This document shows positions 46,610 to 55,562 of a stretch of 64,000 bases of DNA, piece by piece. The notes below the pieces were generated by a model. It saw nothing but the letters and a program-made list of their open reading frames with translations. It was not told the origin of the DNA and searched no databases. The translations under genes and the position numbers were made by a program. Position 1 is the stretch's first letter; each line of letters opens with the position of its first letter. The stretch spans positions 1-64,000 of the forward strand of contig NZ_JAUSUD010000003.1 of the NCBI RefSeq assembly GCF_030813355.1, written 5' to 3'. The DNA comes from Metabacillus malikii (GTDB taxonomy: Bacteria > Bacillota > Bacilli > Bacillales > Bacillaceae).

Positions 46610-47575
46610 TTGAAAGAACTATTTGTAAAAGGAATGACATATGGTTGGGATACTTCACGCGGTGCATACCGTACACCTGAAGCTGTTGATTCACTAGAAA
46701 AGCTACATGCAACAGGTACGGAATGGATCGCATTATCATTTTTCACATATCAAAAAACATATGTTTCCACAGAAATTACCTTTGATTACGGCTATACAAT
46801 GACAGATCGTGATATCGAATTTGCTGTAAAAAAGGCAAAAGAGCTAGGAATGAAAGTGTGTCTAAAACCGGTTGTTAATTCAAAAGACGGTTTATGGAGA
46901 GCAAGAATCGGTTTCCCTGAGGATGCTACAAATTATTGGAATAAATGGTTTGCGTCATATGAGAATTTCCTATTACATTACGCAGAGCTTGCAGAAGAAC
47001 TAGGCTGTGAAATGTTCTGTATCGGCTGTGAAATGATTGGCACAGAAGCTCGTACAGTACAATGGGAGCAAGTGATTGAAAAGGTGAGAGCAGTATATAC
47101 TGGACCAATTATTTATAATGCAAACCATGGAAAAGAAGAAGGTGTTGAATGGTTCGACAAGGTCGATATCATTGGTACAAGTGCCTATTATCCAGTAGCT
47201 GAAAAGCCGAATGATAGTGAAGAAACGATGATTAAAAACTGGGAAAAGGTAAAAACAAAGTTAGTGAAGCTTCACGAAAAGTTTAATAAACCAATTTTAT
47301 TTATGGAAATTGGCTGTCGTAGTGCAGAAGGCTGTGCTACAATGCCTTGGGACTTCGAGCATAAAGAGCTCCCATTTAATGAAGAAGAGCAAGCACGTTT
47401 TTACAGCTCTGTTATGAAAGTGTTTTGGGATGAACCGTGGTTTGCTGGATTCTTCTGGTGGGATTGGAGTACAAAACTATACCCAATAGAAGAAGCGAAG
47501 ACGAATACGAATTTTGATATTTACGGTAAAAAGGCTGAATTAGTAGTGAAAGAATGGTATTCAAAACAAAGATAA
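46610..47575 (+). CDS. GH113 beta-1,4-mannanase (second copy), cytoplasmic
   Basis: This is a paralogue of the GH113 enzyme at 38.8 kb, 321 residues, no signal peptide. Catalytic residues are Glu141 (IGCEMIGTE) and Glu233 (FMEIGCRSAEG). They are 92 residues apart against 80 in the first copy, because of an insert around PVAEKPNDSEETMIKNW that lies near the active-site face in this fold. The start is a TTG after GAAGGGGGAAG. It heads a three-gene unit with the SGNH esterase and GH1 genes. The pair probably differ in chain-length or glucomannan preference (inference). Confidence 0.9.
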   Translation: MKELFVKGMTYGWDTSRGAYRTPEAVDSLEKLHATGTEWIALSFFTYQKTYVSTEITFDYGYTMTDRDIEFAVKKAKELGMKVCLKPVVNSKDGLWRARIGFPEDATNYWNKWFASYENFLLHYAELAEELGCEMFCIGCEMIGTEARTVQWEQVIEKVRAVYTGPIIYNANHGKEEGVEWFDKVDIIGTSAYYPVAEKPNDSEETMIKNWEKVKTKLVKLHEKFNKPILFMEIGCRSAEGCATMPWDFEHKELPFNEEEQARFYSSVMKVFWDEPWFAGFFWWDWSTKLYPIEEAKTNTNFDIYGKKAELVVKEWYSKQR

Positions 47576-47588
47576 GGTGGTAGGCGAC

Positions 47589-48203
47589 ATGAACATTCTT
47601 TTAATTGGTGACAGTATTACAGAATGGGGAAGACATGGAGACCCTGAGGACTTAGGAACTGGCTACGTACGATTAATCCATGACTATTTTGTTACGACAT
47701 TTCCAACGAAAAAATATATGTTTTTTAATAGAGGTGTTGGGGGAGACCGCATCACAGATTTAGCTGCAAGATGGCAAAAAGACGCAATCGATTTGCAGCC
47801 AGATATTATTTCCATTTCTATAGGGATTAACGATGTGTGGAGACAAATTGATAATCCTGACATGGATCAGGTTAGTCCTGAGCAGTTTGAACAACTATAC
47901 AATGATTTATTAACAGAAGTGAAGGAAAAAACAAATGCGGCGATTGTTCTGATGGAGCCAACTGTCATTGAAGAGGACAGCGAATCACGTGGGAACAAGC
48001 TTTTGCCTAACTATGTATCAGTTATTCATAGTGTAGCAGAAAAGTTTGGAGCTATTGTCGTTCCGACACATAAAGCATTTATCGATTATTTACAAGCTGA
48101 TAACGGCTATAAATTAACAACAGACGGCGTTCATATGAATCCGGCAGGAAACATGCTGATGGCAAAAGCTTGGATTCAAGCAGCGAAACAGCTTTTAAAA
48201 TAG
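47589..48203 (+). CDS. SGNH/GDSL esterase, probably a carbohydrate deacetylase
   Basis: This is a 204-residue serine esterase of the SGNH fold. The nucleophile is Ser9 in IGDSITEWG, Gly and Asn are in RGVGGDR and GINDVW, and the catalytic pair Asp179-x-x-His182 is in TDGVHMNPAGN. No signal peptide. AAGGTGG is eight bases before the ATG at 47589. The frame also opens at a GTG at 47577. Between a GH113 and a GH1 gene, it most likely removes O-acetyl groups from imported glucomannan oligosaccharides. Confidence 0.88.
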   Translation: MNILLIGDSITEWGRHGDPEDLGTGYVRLIHDYFVTTFPTKKYMFFNRGVGGDRITDLAARWQKDAIDLQPDIISISIGINDVWRQIDNPDMDQVSPEQFEQLYNDLLTEVKEKTNAAIVLMEPTVIEEDSESRGNKLLPNYVSVIHSVAEKFGAIVVPTHKAFIDYLQADNGYKLTTDGVHMNPAGNMLMAKAWIQAAKQLLK

Positions 48204-48264
48204 AACAATTTCTAGAATGTACGACAACATTCGGTAACAAATAAACCACATAGGAGGAATACAC

Positions 48265-49614
48265 ATGGCAATTGTACAATTTTCTAAAGACATGAAATGG
48301 GGCGCAGCAACTGCTTCATACCAAATTGAAGGTGCTGCTTACGAAGATGGTAGAGGATTATCAATATGGGATACATTTTCACATACACCAGGTAAGGTGA
48401 AAAACGGAGACAACGGAGATATTGCTTGTGATAGCTACCATCGCTATGAGGAAGATATTGAAATATTAAAAGATTTAGGCGTAGATGTTTACCGTTTTTC
48501 TGTTGCATGGCCCCGAATCTTTCCTAATGGCACAGGGGAAGTGAATGAAAAGGGCTTGCAATTTTATCACAATTTTGTTGATAAATTACTAGAAGCTGGT
48601 ATCGAGCCAATGTGTACACTATATCATTGGGATTTACCGCAAAGCTTACAAGATAAAGGCGGCTGGGCTAACCGTGAAACGATTGATGCATTTGTCGCTT
48701 ATTCGGAAACAATGTTTAAAGAATTCGAAGGGAAAATTAAACATTGGATTACATTAAATGAACCTTGGTGTATTTCTTTTCTATCAAATTATTTAGGAGA
48801 ACATGCTCCCGGTAATCGTGACCTTCAATTAGCAGTTGATATAGCGCATAACTTGTTAGTAGCACACGGAAAAACGGTTAAAGCTTTCAGAGCATTAGGA
48901 GTTAAAGGTGAAATTGGCTATGCACCGAATACAACTTGGATGGAGCCATATAGTAACAAGCAAGAAGACATTGACGCATGTCGTCGCGAAGTTGCCTATT
49001 TCATCGAATGGTTCATGGACCCGGTATTCAAAGGCGAATACCCGCAATTTATGGTTGATTGGTTCAAAAATAAAGGGGTTGAGCTACACGTTGAAGAAGG
49101 CGACCTTGAAACGATTCACCAGCCAATCGATTTCCTAGGAATTAATTATTACAACGGTCAAGTAGCACGCTACAAAGAAAACAGCGGCTTATTTGACTCA
49201 GAAGGAATCGACATGGGCTACGAACGCACAGACATCGGCTGGCCAGTATTCCCTGAAGGCTTCTATAAAGTGTTAACATACATTACAGAACGCTATGGAC
49301 AAGTTCCAATTTATATTACAGAAAACGGTTCATGCTACAATGATGAACCTGTAAACGGCCGCGTAAAAGACGATCGCCGTATTAAATACTTAAAGCAGCA
49401 TCTAACAGCACTAAGCCGCAGCATTGAATCAGGTGTGAACATTAAAGGTTACCTAACTTGGTCATTAATGGACAATTTTGAATGGGCAGAAGGCTATAGC
49501 AAACGCTTCGGTATCGTTCATGTCGACTATAGAACGCTAGAACGTACAAAGAAGGATAGCTTCTACTGGTTTAAGCATACGATAGCAAATGGATTCTTTG
49601 AAAACGAATATTAA
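48265..49614 (+). CDS. Beta-glucosidase, GH1 family
   Basis: This is a 449-residue retaining glycosidase with acid/base Glu166 in TLNEPWC and nucleophile Glu353 in YITENGSCYND, plus the N-terminal GAATASYQIEGA and C-terminal WSLMDNFEWAEGYSKRFG motifs of family GH1. It lacks phospho-sugar binding signatures, fitting ABC import rather than PTS import. No signal peptide. AGGAGGAA precedes the ATG. In the glucomannan context it would release glucose from beta-1,4-gluco-manno-oligosaccharides. Many GH1 enzymes also cleave mannosides or fucosides. Confidence 0.93.
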   Translation: MAIVQFSKDMKWGAATASYQIEGAAYEDGRGLSIWDTFSHTPGKVKNGDNGDIACDSYHRYEEDIEILKDLGVDVYRFSVAWPRIFPNGTGEVNEKGLQFYHNFVDKLLEAGIEPMCTLYHWDLPQSLQDKGGWANRETIDAFVAYSETMFKEFEGKIKHWITLNEPWCISFLSNYLGEHAPGNRDLQLAVDIAHNLLVAHGKTVKAFRALGVKGEIGYAPNTTWMEPYSNKQEDIDACRREVAYFIEWFMDPVFKGEYPQFMVDWFKNKGVELHVEEGDLETIHQPIDFLGINYYNGQVARYKENSGLFDSEGIDMGYERTDIGWPVFPEGFYKVLTYITERYGQVPIYITENGSCYNDEPVNGRVKDDRRIKYLKQHLTALSRSIESGVNIKGYLTWSLMDNFEWAEGYSKRFGIVHVDYRTLERTKKDSFYWFKHTIANGFFENEY

Positions 49615-49620
49615 AAATAC

Positions 49621-49651
49621 GCCCCTCTCGCGTTGCGGGAGGGCTTTTTTA
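49621..49651 (+). terminator. Terminator at the end of the mannan locus
   Basis: GCCCCTCTCGC and GCGGGAGGGC pair with one bulge and are followed by six T residues. Confidence 0.88.
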
Positions 49652-49654
49652 ATA

Positions 49655-50470
49655 TGGAAAAGAATTCGATATAAATTTATACATTATATGTATAAAATAC
49701 GGTTTACTTGGAGACAATGGGTTAAAAAATCTAGTTTCTCTATATATTTAAATTGTATAAATCCGCTTTCTTAAAAGGCTATTATATAATGAGCTTAATT
49801 TTTGTTGTTCCTAGGTTATTAGAGAACAGTAAGACATATTAAGATGTGTTACATTATGCAAGATGCTAATAATTTGAAGTGTGCTTAAAATCTACCACTA
49901 ATCTATTTTGTATAACACGACAAAATTCATGAAATAGAAAAACTATACGAAATCCGTCTTTTGTAGTATGATAGCGTTATCAAAAAAAGGTAATACATAT
50001 ATCGCTTTAAGAGATTGTGTTTTTAGTACATATTTTGTAAGTTGATTGGAGCGGAAGTGCGAGACTCCTGCGGGATGCGTGGGAGAGGTGAGACCCCACA
50101 AGCGTTGCGCCGAGGAGGCTCACCACCCACCCCGCGGAAAGCGAGTACTGCAGCGAAAATCAACTTTAATCGACACTAAGTGAAATACACATATCTTAAA
50201 TAAATAGCACTAACAAGGAAATTATTAATACTAGTAATCAAAATGAATATATGGTAGAGTTTTAAAGTATCTAATTTAGTAGGAATATAAGGGCTGATGT
50301 TATAATTGAAATATAATTGTAATATAACCAACATATTTTTGTCACTTTTTGATGATATACTTCTAATTGTGGCATAACTAAGAAAATAGTAGTAGAAGTT
50401 TGAATATAATAGACAATATATAGATACATAGACGGAGAATATGTACAAGAATGGAAAGTAGGGGAAGAGA
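49655..50470. other. AT-rich gene-free stretch with one dispersed repeat
   Basis: No gene is supported in this 800-base AT-rich interval. The only recognisable element is the dispersed repeat core at 50041-50165. The segment just upstream of the endopeptidase gene is probably its promoter and leader, but I could not assign boxes with confidence. Confidence 0.6.
50041..50165 (+). repeat. Dispersed repeat core, copy C
   Basis: This GC-rich 125-bp unit is bounded by GTTGATTGGAG and AAAATCAAC. It is nearly identical to the cores inside elements A and B but lacks their 300-bp outer arms. Confidence 0.9.
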
Positions 50471-51733
50471 ATGTCGAAAAAGAAACTAGTTGTCATGAAC
50501 TTAGCTGTCATGATCGGATTAGGTAGTTCATTTGCTATTCCTTCAGCAAACGCTGAAACAGCAGGTAGTGTATCTGAGATTCAGCAGGAGCGCACACAAG
50601 TCCAAGCAAATTTACAAAATGCTGAACAAGAACTTAAGAAGATACAAGAAGAACTTGCAAAGTTAAACGAAAAAGCAAAAAATGTCGATCAAGCTATTGC
50701 AGATAATAACAACAAAATAAAAGAAGTTGAAGCTCAAATAAAAGCTGCAAACGAAGAAGTGACTAAATTAGAAAAAGAAATCGCAGTTTTAGAAGAGGCA
50801 ATTAATAATCGCACAGAAATTTTAAAACAACGTGCTATATCTTATCAGCACAGTGGTGGAAGTGTAGACTACTTTGAAGTATTAGTTGGTTCTTCTAGTT
50901 TCAGTGATTTTGTCAACCGTGCCATTGCCGTTGGTAAAATTGTCGAAGCAGATAATGAGCTTATCGAGCAACACGAGGCTGACGAAAAAGCGGTAAAAGA
51001 AAAACAAGCAGATAAAGTAAAAAAACTAGCTGAACTTACTGATATGAAATCAGAAATGGAAGCTATTCAAGACCTTGTTCTAGAACAAAAGAAAGAAAAT
51101 GATAAATTAAAAGCAGAACTTCAAAATGAAGAAACAGCACAATTAGCAGCTAAACAAAGCTTAGAGCAAAAAGATAAAAATCTTTCTTTACAGGAAGAAA
51201 GTCTAAAAGCTGCTGCGTTAGGTTCAAGTAGTGCGGATTCTAGCAGTACAAGCTCAAGTGATAATTCTAGTTCAAACTCTAGCAGCAAATCAGATAATAA
51301 GAGCTCAAATAAAACATTTGCACCAGTAGCACCAAACTCAAATGGTAGTGTTCAAGACTTAATTTCTGCAGGATACAGATATATCGGTAACTCTGTATAT
51401 GTATTTGGTGGCGGAAGAAGTGCTTCTGATATTGCAAATGGTCGTTTCGACTGTTCTGGCTTTGTTAGTTGGGCATACTCTACTGTTGGTGTAAGAGTTG
51501 GAGCAAGCACAGAAGTATTAAAAAATACAGGAACTCGAGTATCTACTAGTGATATGCAACCAGGTGATATGGTCTTCTTTAATACATATAAGACAGACGG
51601 TCATGTTGGAATCTACGTTGGTGGCGGTAAATTTATCGGTTCACAAAGTTCAACAGGTGTTGCAATTGCTGATATGAGTTCAGGTTATTGGAAATCTAAA
51701 TTTAATGGTCGCGTAATGCGTGTGAAATTATAA
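50471..51733 (+). CDS. cwlO: D,L-endopeptidase, CwlO-like (NlpC/P60)
   Basis: This is a secreted peptidoglycan hydrolase that cuts the D-Glu-DAP bond in stem peptides to allow wall elongation. The 420-residue protein has a signal peptide (cleavage after SANA), a PcsB-type coiled-coil domain (about 30-245), a Ser/Asn/Lys-rich linker (about 250-290), and an NlpC/P60 domain with Cys328 in FDCSGFVSWAY and His378 in GHVGIYVGGG. This architecture matches B. subtilis CwlO, which is switched on by FtsEX. GGGGAAGAG precedes the ATG. It is monocistronic. Confidence 0.9.
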   Translation: MSKKKLVVMNLAVMIGLGSSFAIPSANAETAGSVSEIQQERTQVQANLQNAEQELKKIQEELAKLNEKAKNVDQAIADNNNKIKEVEAQIKAANEEVTKLEKEIAVLEEAINNRTEILKQRAISYQHSGGSVDYFEVLVGSSSFSDFVNRAIAVGKIVEADNELIEQHEADEKAVKEKQADKVKKLAELTDMKSEMEAIQDLVLEQKKENDKLKAELQNEETAQLAAKQSLEQKDKNLSLQEESLKAAALGSSSADSSSTSSSDNSSSNSSSKSDNKSSNKTFAPVAPNSNGSVQDLISAGYRYIGNSVYVFGGGRSASDIANGRFDCSGFVSWAYSTVGVRVGASTEVLKNTGTRVSTSDMQPGDMVFFNTYKTDGHVGIYVGGGKFIGSQSSTGVAIADMSSGYWKSKFNGRVMRVKL

Positions 51734-51745
51734 TAGAGAAACTAG

Positions 51746-51774
51746 AGACTAGGCATATTGCCTGGTCTTTTTTT
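51746..51774 (+). terminator. Terminator after the endopeptidase gene
   Basis: AGACTAGGC and GCCTGGTCT pair with one G-U and a five-base loop, followed by seven T residues. Confidence 0.88.
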
Positions 51775-52043
51775 GTCTTTCTTTTGAATGATTGTTGTTT
51801 TAAAGTCTCATTCAGTGATTAAACTAATAAATAAACGCTCATTTGCTGTCAAAAAAAATGTGATGTCAAAGCATGTCAGTTCTTCTGTTGTTTTTTTATT
51901 CCCTACTAATAATACGTTTAAACATCACGAAAGGTTTCATTGAAACAAAAGAAATATATAAATTATTTTTTGAACGATCGTTACTCTTACAAACATTATG
52001 TCAATGTTGAGAAATATATGTTTTTAACACACTATGACAAATG

Positions 52044-52072
52044 TTGACAATATCTTTATCCTAGTCTATGAT
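52044..52072 (+). promoter_or_regulatory. Promoter of the B12 uptake operon
   Basis: TTGACA (52044-52049) and TATGAT (52067-52072) are 17 bases apart. A start near 52080 would put the riboswitch at the very 5' end of the transcript. Confidence 0.8.
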
Positions 52073-52107
52073 TGATTTGGTCATAATATTACAAATATTT
52101 TAATAGT

Positions 52108-52277
52108 AAAAATAGGTTGATAGTTTGTACTTTCTATCATTAAAAGGGAAGACCGGTGTAAATCCGGCACGGTCCCGCCACTGTATATGGGAGCTCTTTA
52201 CGTTTATACCACTGTTTTAGTTAACGGGAAGGTTGTAAATGAGTGTTGATCATGAGCCAGGAGACCTGCCTATTTTT
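52108..52277 (+). ncRNA. Cobalamin riboswitch
   Basis: All hallmark blocks of the adenosylcobalamin riboswitch are present in order: the AAAAATAGG/CCTATTTTT closing helix P1, GGGAAGACCGGTGTAAATCCGG, CACGGTCCCGCCACTGTA, and the 3' block TGAGCCAGGAGACCTGCC. It lies between a consensus promoter and a terminator, so binding of the cobalamin cofactor should stop transcription of the downstream uptake operon. Confidence 0.97.
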
Positions 52278-52366
52278 TTATCACCAATTAACCTACGCGG
52301 ATAGGGATGGTGTTTGAGAACAATATCAAAATAGACTGTTATGTCTATATATATATGTTGTAGCAA

Positions 52367-52398
52367 ACACACCTCTCTGCGTAGAGGTGTGTTTTTTT
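52367..52398 (+). terminator. Riboswitch-controlled terminator
   Basis: ACACACCTCT and AGAGGTGTGT form a perfect 10-bp stem followed by seven T residues. It stands 90 bases after the riboswitch and 50 bases before the first gene, the typical expression platform. Confidence 0.93.
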
Positions 52399-52447
52399 GT
52401 TTTACAGCTTTCTTTTAAGAAGGTAAAAAAATTAGGAGGAATTATCA

Positions 52448-54496
52448 ATGAAACAGCAAAATATGATTCAGCGGATGATAACAGTTATGATGATTGTCTT
52501 ACTCGCAATTTTTCAAGTTATCACTATTTCACCGCAAGAGGTAACTGCAAAGGAATTAACGAATGGTGCAACGATTACAGCACTAGACAATAATGGAGAA
52601 GTCCTTATTTCTACAACAGCAGCTGAGATTGAAGCAGGTGACACGGCATTTGATATTCTACAGGACGTTACCGAAGCAAAGGGTATTGAGTTTTCATACA
52701 ATATCCATGAACAATGGGGAGCAGAAATTACTTCAATAGCTGGAACAGAACCTGATAATGGTAACTATTGGTGGTATACCGTGAATGGAGAGGATGCACC
52801 TGTAGGTATATCAAGCTATGAAGTTGAAAATGGCGATAGTTTACTTTTTAAGGTAGTTAGTTATCCAGCTGAAACAGTTCAAACACGTGTTACGGCTAAT
52901 GATGACACTGGAGAAATAATATTCGATGAAACTGTAAATGTGTTAACAGGTTCAAGTGCCTATGATGCTTTGAAAAAGGCTGGGAAAAATGCAGATAGAC
53001 CTGTTACAGCGAATATTGATGATACATACTTCGCATCACCAAAGACTGTTGGTCCTGTTGAATTAGGGGAATATGATTATTGGAGTTTTTCAATCAATGG
53101 TGAAAGCAGTTCAGTCGGAGTTTCTTCATACTCTGTAAAAAATAATGATCATATTAATTTAACATTAACATCTTGGAAAACACCTTCACCAATAGATGAA
53201 CAAACCGACCCTAAACAAGACGAGGAAACAGAACTAGAAGATGATGATAAACCGGCTAGTCCAGAGCTTAATGTAAACGAGGCTATATCTGATGCATCTC
53301 AATATATGCTTAAAAATGGCGTTTCAGATGGTTTAGGCGCTGTAGCTATTAAAGCATCTGGTCAACAGGTCCCAGCATCATTTCTTGAAGAGCTTCGTCA
53401 GGATATCGTTACAAATAATGGTGAATATAGAAAAATTACAGACTATGAAAAAATCGTTCTCGGGCTAGCAGCAGTTGACGAGGATGCTACAAACTTTGAA
53501 GGCTATAACTTTATTGAAAAAATTTATAATAATGAGCGATTAACGTTCCAGGGGAATAATGGTGTTATCTTTGGCTTACTTGCTTACGACAGTAGGGATT
53601 ATGAAATTCCAGAAGACGCAACATGGACAAGAGAAAAATTAATTAATTATTTATTGGATCAACAGAACGAGTCAGGTGGATGGCCATTATTCACTGGTTC
53701 AGTAGAAAGTGTTGACATAACAGGCATGGCTCTTACTGCATTAGCACCATATAAAGAACAACAAGCTGTGGCAAATGCTATTGATAAAGCAGTCAAATGG
53801 ATTTCAGAAGTTCAAGACCCTACAGGTGGATTCACAAATGAATTTAACGGTGGGGATTCCAGTGAGTCAACAGCACAAGTAATAATTGGTCTATCATCAG
53901 TTGGTGTCGATTCAACAGGAGCAGCCTTTACGAAACAATCTGAAGGAGGAACGGTCAATCTTCTTCAACATTTATTAAAATTTAAGCAAGCAGATGGAGG
54001 TTTTGCTCATTTACTTGATGACGAAAGCTCAAATGGCATGGCAAGTTTGCAAGCTTTAGCAGCATTGACTTCATATCAATATTTTAATGAAGGTAGAGGG
54101 TCAATTTATCGGTTAGTATCTACTTCAGAAGAACCAGGACAACCAGAACAACCAGGACAACCAGAGGAACCAAAGCCTGAAGACCCAAAACCGGAAAATC
54201 CATCATCTACAAATCCAGTGCAACCGAAACATGAAGAACCGACAAAAGTGACTCCTGTTGATGGTAATCATGATACAAATGTAAATGAACAACCGACAAA
54301 TACATCAAAGAACAAACCAACTACTAAACTAACAGATTCTCCAACTCTAACAGTGGACAAAGTAGTAGCTTCCGATAATGGTCATGTACTTCCAAAGACA
54401 GCAACCTCACTATACAACTGGCTATTAATTGGAGGGCTTATAGCAATCCTAGGATTTGCTGTTCAGCTATATTCAAGACGTAATGTAAAAAATTAG
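52448..54496 (+). CDS. Wall-anchored protein with two transcobalamin-C-like (DUF4430) domains
   Basis: This is a 682-residue surface protein. In order: signal peptide (about 1-35); two DUF4430 beta-domains (about 50-135 and 145-240), each with a WWYTVNGE/YWSFSINGE core and a GISSYEV/GVSSYSV strand; an alpha/alpha-repeat middle (about 275-555) with terpenoid-cyclase-like QNESGGWP, DPTGGF and QADGGFAH repeats; a Pro/Glu repeat spacer (PGQPE, PKPE); and a sortase-type tail LPKTA, hydrophobic helix, RR. DUF4430 is the fold of the C-terminal domain of transcobalamin and intrinsic factor, and the barrel-like part resembles their other domain. With the riboswitch, a role in catching B12 outside the cell is likely but untested. 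Confidence 0.82.
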   Translation: MKQQNMIQRMITVMMIVLLAIFQVITISPQEVTAKELTNGATITALDNNGEVLISTTAAEIEAGDTAFDILQDVTEAKGIEFSYNIHEQWGAEITSIAGTEPDNGNYWWYTVNGEDAPVGISSYEVENGDSLLFKVVSYPAETVQTRVTANDDTGEIIFDETVNVLTGSSAYDALKKAGKNADRPVTANIDDTYFASPKTVGPVELGEYDYWSFSINGESSSVGVSSYSVKNNDHINLTLTSWKTPSPIDEQTDPKQDEETELEDDDKPASPELNVNEAISDASQYMLKNGVSDGLGAVAIKASGQQVPASFLEELRQDIVTNNGEYRKITDYEKIVLGLAAVDEDATNFEGYNFIEKIYNNERLTFQGNNGVIFGLLAYDSRDYEIPEDATWTREKLINYLLDQQNESGGWPLFTGSVESVDITGMALTALAPYKEQQAVANAIDKAVKWISEVQDPTGGFTNEFNGGDSSESTAQVIIGLSSVGVDSTGAAFTKQSEGGTVNLLQHLLKFKQADGGFAHLLDDESSNGMASLQALAALTSYQYFNEGRGSIYRLVSTSEEPGQPEQPGQPEEPKPEDPKPENPSSTNPVQPKHEEPTKVTPVDGNHDTNVNEQPTNTSKNKPTTKLTDSPTLTVDKVVASDNGHVLPKTATSLYNWLLIGGLIAILGFAVQLYSRRNVKN

Positions 54497-54507
54497 TAAA
54501 TATAAGT

Positions 54508-54618
54508 GAGGGTGACTCAAAAGGTGTGACCTCTCTAACAATATAGATAGAATCAAAGTCTTCTTTTAATCTATATATTTTGTTCGAGGGGTATACCATT
54601 TTGTTTTGAGTTACCCTC
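54508..54618. repeat. 111-bp inverted-repeat element between the two DUF4430 genes
   Basis: The ends GAGGGTGACTCAAAA and TTTTGAGTTACCCTC are 15-base inverted repeats with one mismatch. ATATAGAT and ATCTATAT pair further in. It may be a small MITE-like insertion or a structured RNA that modulates expression between the first gene and the rest of the operon. It could work as a terminator only weakly, as few T residues follow. Confidence 0.7.
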
Positions 54619-54662
54619 GTTTTCCTATTTCGTAAGCACTTATTATGATTGGAGGTTTCGCC

Positions 54663-55562
54663 ATGCGTGTGTATAAATATTTTTCCATTGTAGGTTTAGC
54701 AATTTTCATTTTTTTATCAGGATGTGCCAAGGATGAAGTCGTTCCAATGACTAATCAGACACAAGGTTCAGAACAACAAATAGATAGCGAGGACCTTGTG
54801 AAAGAGATAGAGCATAAGGAAGAAAAAGAAAAGGACAGCTCCGAAAAGACGGATGATACAAAAGAGCCTGAAGCTAATTCGAATTCGGATGCACAAGATA
54901 CGACTAATTCAATAGAAGAGAATACTGGTCCTAAGAATAAGTCGCAAGAACAAACAGTGGCAACATCTGAAGACAGCAGTTCAGAATCGGAAACAAATGT
55001 TAATAAGGCAACTGCTCATAAGGAAACGAACAAATCACAAGCAACACCATCTACAAACAAAGAAGCGAAAGCAACAAGTACTGCAAAGACAGAACAAGAG
55101 AAACAAACAAATCAACCGACAACTTCGCCTCCGCCAAATAAAAAGGAAGTATCACAACCTACAGAATCAAAGGAAACAGAAGCACCGAAACAAAAGGCTC
55201 CAGCTCCAGCGCCTAAAGAGGAGCCAAAACAAACGGTAACGGTACAAATTGTCGGGGATAGCGGGACAATCTTACCGTCAACAAAAGTTGAACTGAAAGA
55301 TAACCAGACAGTATTAGACGTTACACTATCGATTTTAAAACAAAAGGGCATACCGATTAGTGTAAGAGGGAGTGGTGCAACAGCTTATGTTGAGGGCATT
55401 AATAATTTATTTGAATTTGACCGTGGACCATATAGCGGATGGACAGTGAAGCTTAACGGTTCAATGATTCCGAAAAGTTCAGGGGTTGTTAAAGTGAAAA
55501 ATGGCGATACAGTTCAATGGAGATATACTACAAATTATTTAGAAGATGAGAAAAATGGTTAA
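54663..55562 (+). CDS. Lipoprotein with a C-terminal DUF4430 domain
   Basis: This is a membrane-tethered protein of about 299 residues: lipoprotein signal with lipobox LSGC, then about 170 residues of low-complexity Glu/Lys/Ser/Thr/Gln sequence and an Ala/Pro/Lys stretch, then one DUF4430 domain (about 200-295, VTVQIVGDSGTILPSTKVELKDNQTVLDVTLSILKQKGI ... YSGWTVKLNGSMIPKSSGVVKVKNGDTVQWRY). TGGAGGT selects the ATG at 54663 over 54645. The long linker would let the domain reach through the wall. It probably passes the ligand to the ECF importer encoded just downstream, whose first gene overlaps its end. Confidence 0.82.
   Translation: MRVYKYFSIVGLAIFIFLSGCAKDEVVPMTNQTQGSEQQIDSEDLVKEIEHKEEKEKDSSEKTDDTKEPEANSNSDAQDTTNSIEENTGPKNKSQEQTVATSEDSSSESETNVNKATAHKETNKSQATPSTNKEAKATSTAKTEQEKQTNQPTTSPPPNKKEVSQPTESKETEAPKQKAPAPAPKEEPKQTVTVQIVGDSGTILPSTKVELKDNQTVLDVTLSILKQKGIPISVRGSGATAYVEGINNLFEFDRGPYSGWTVKLNGSMIPKSSGVVKVKNGDTVQWRYTTNYLEDEKNG

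Noticed and set aside
49589-49774. Short open frame over the end of the GH1 gene and beyond
   Set aside because: It overlaps the GH1 3' end and the terminator hairpin. No ribosome-binding site or recognisable product.
50280-50330. WalR-type site upstream of the CwlO-like gene
   Set aside because: TGTTAT and TGTAAT half-sites are present, but the spacing does not fit TGTWAH-N5-TGTWAH.
52387-52593. Open frame overlapping the start of the wall-anchored DUF4430 gene
   Set aside because: It begins inside the riboswitch terminator and is out of frame with the well-supported gene.
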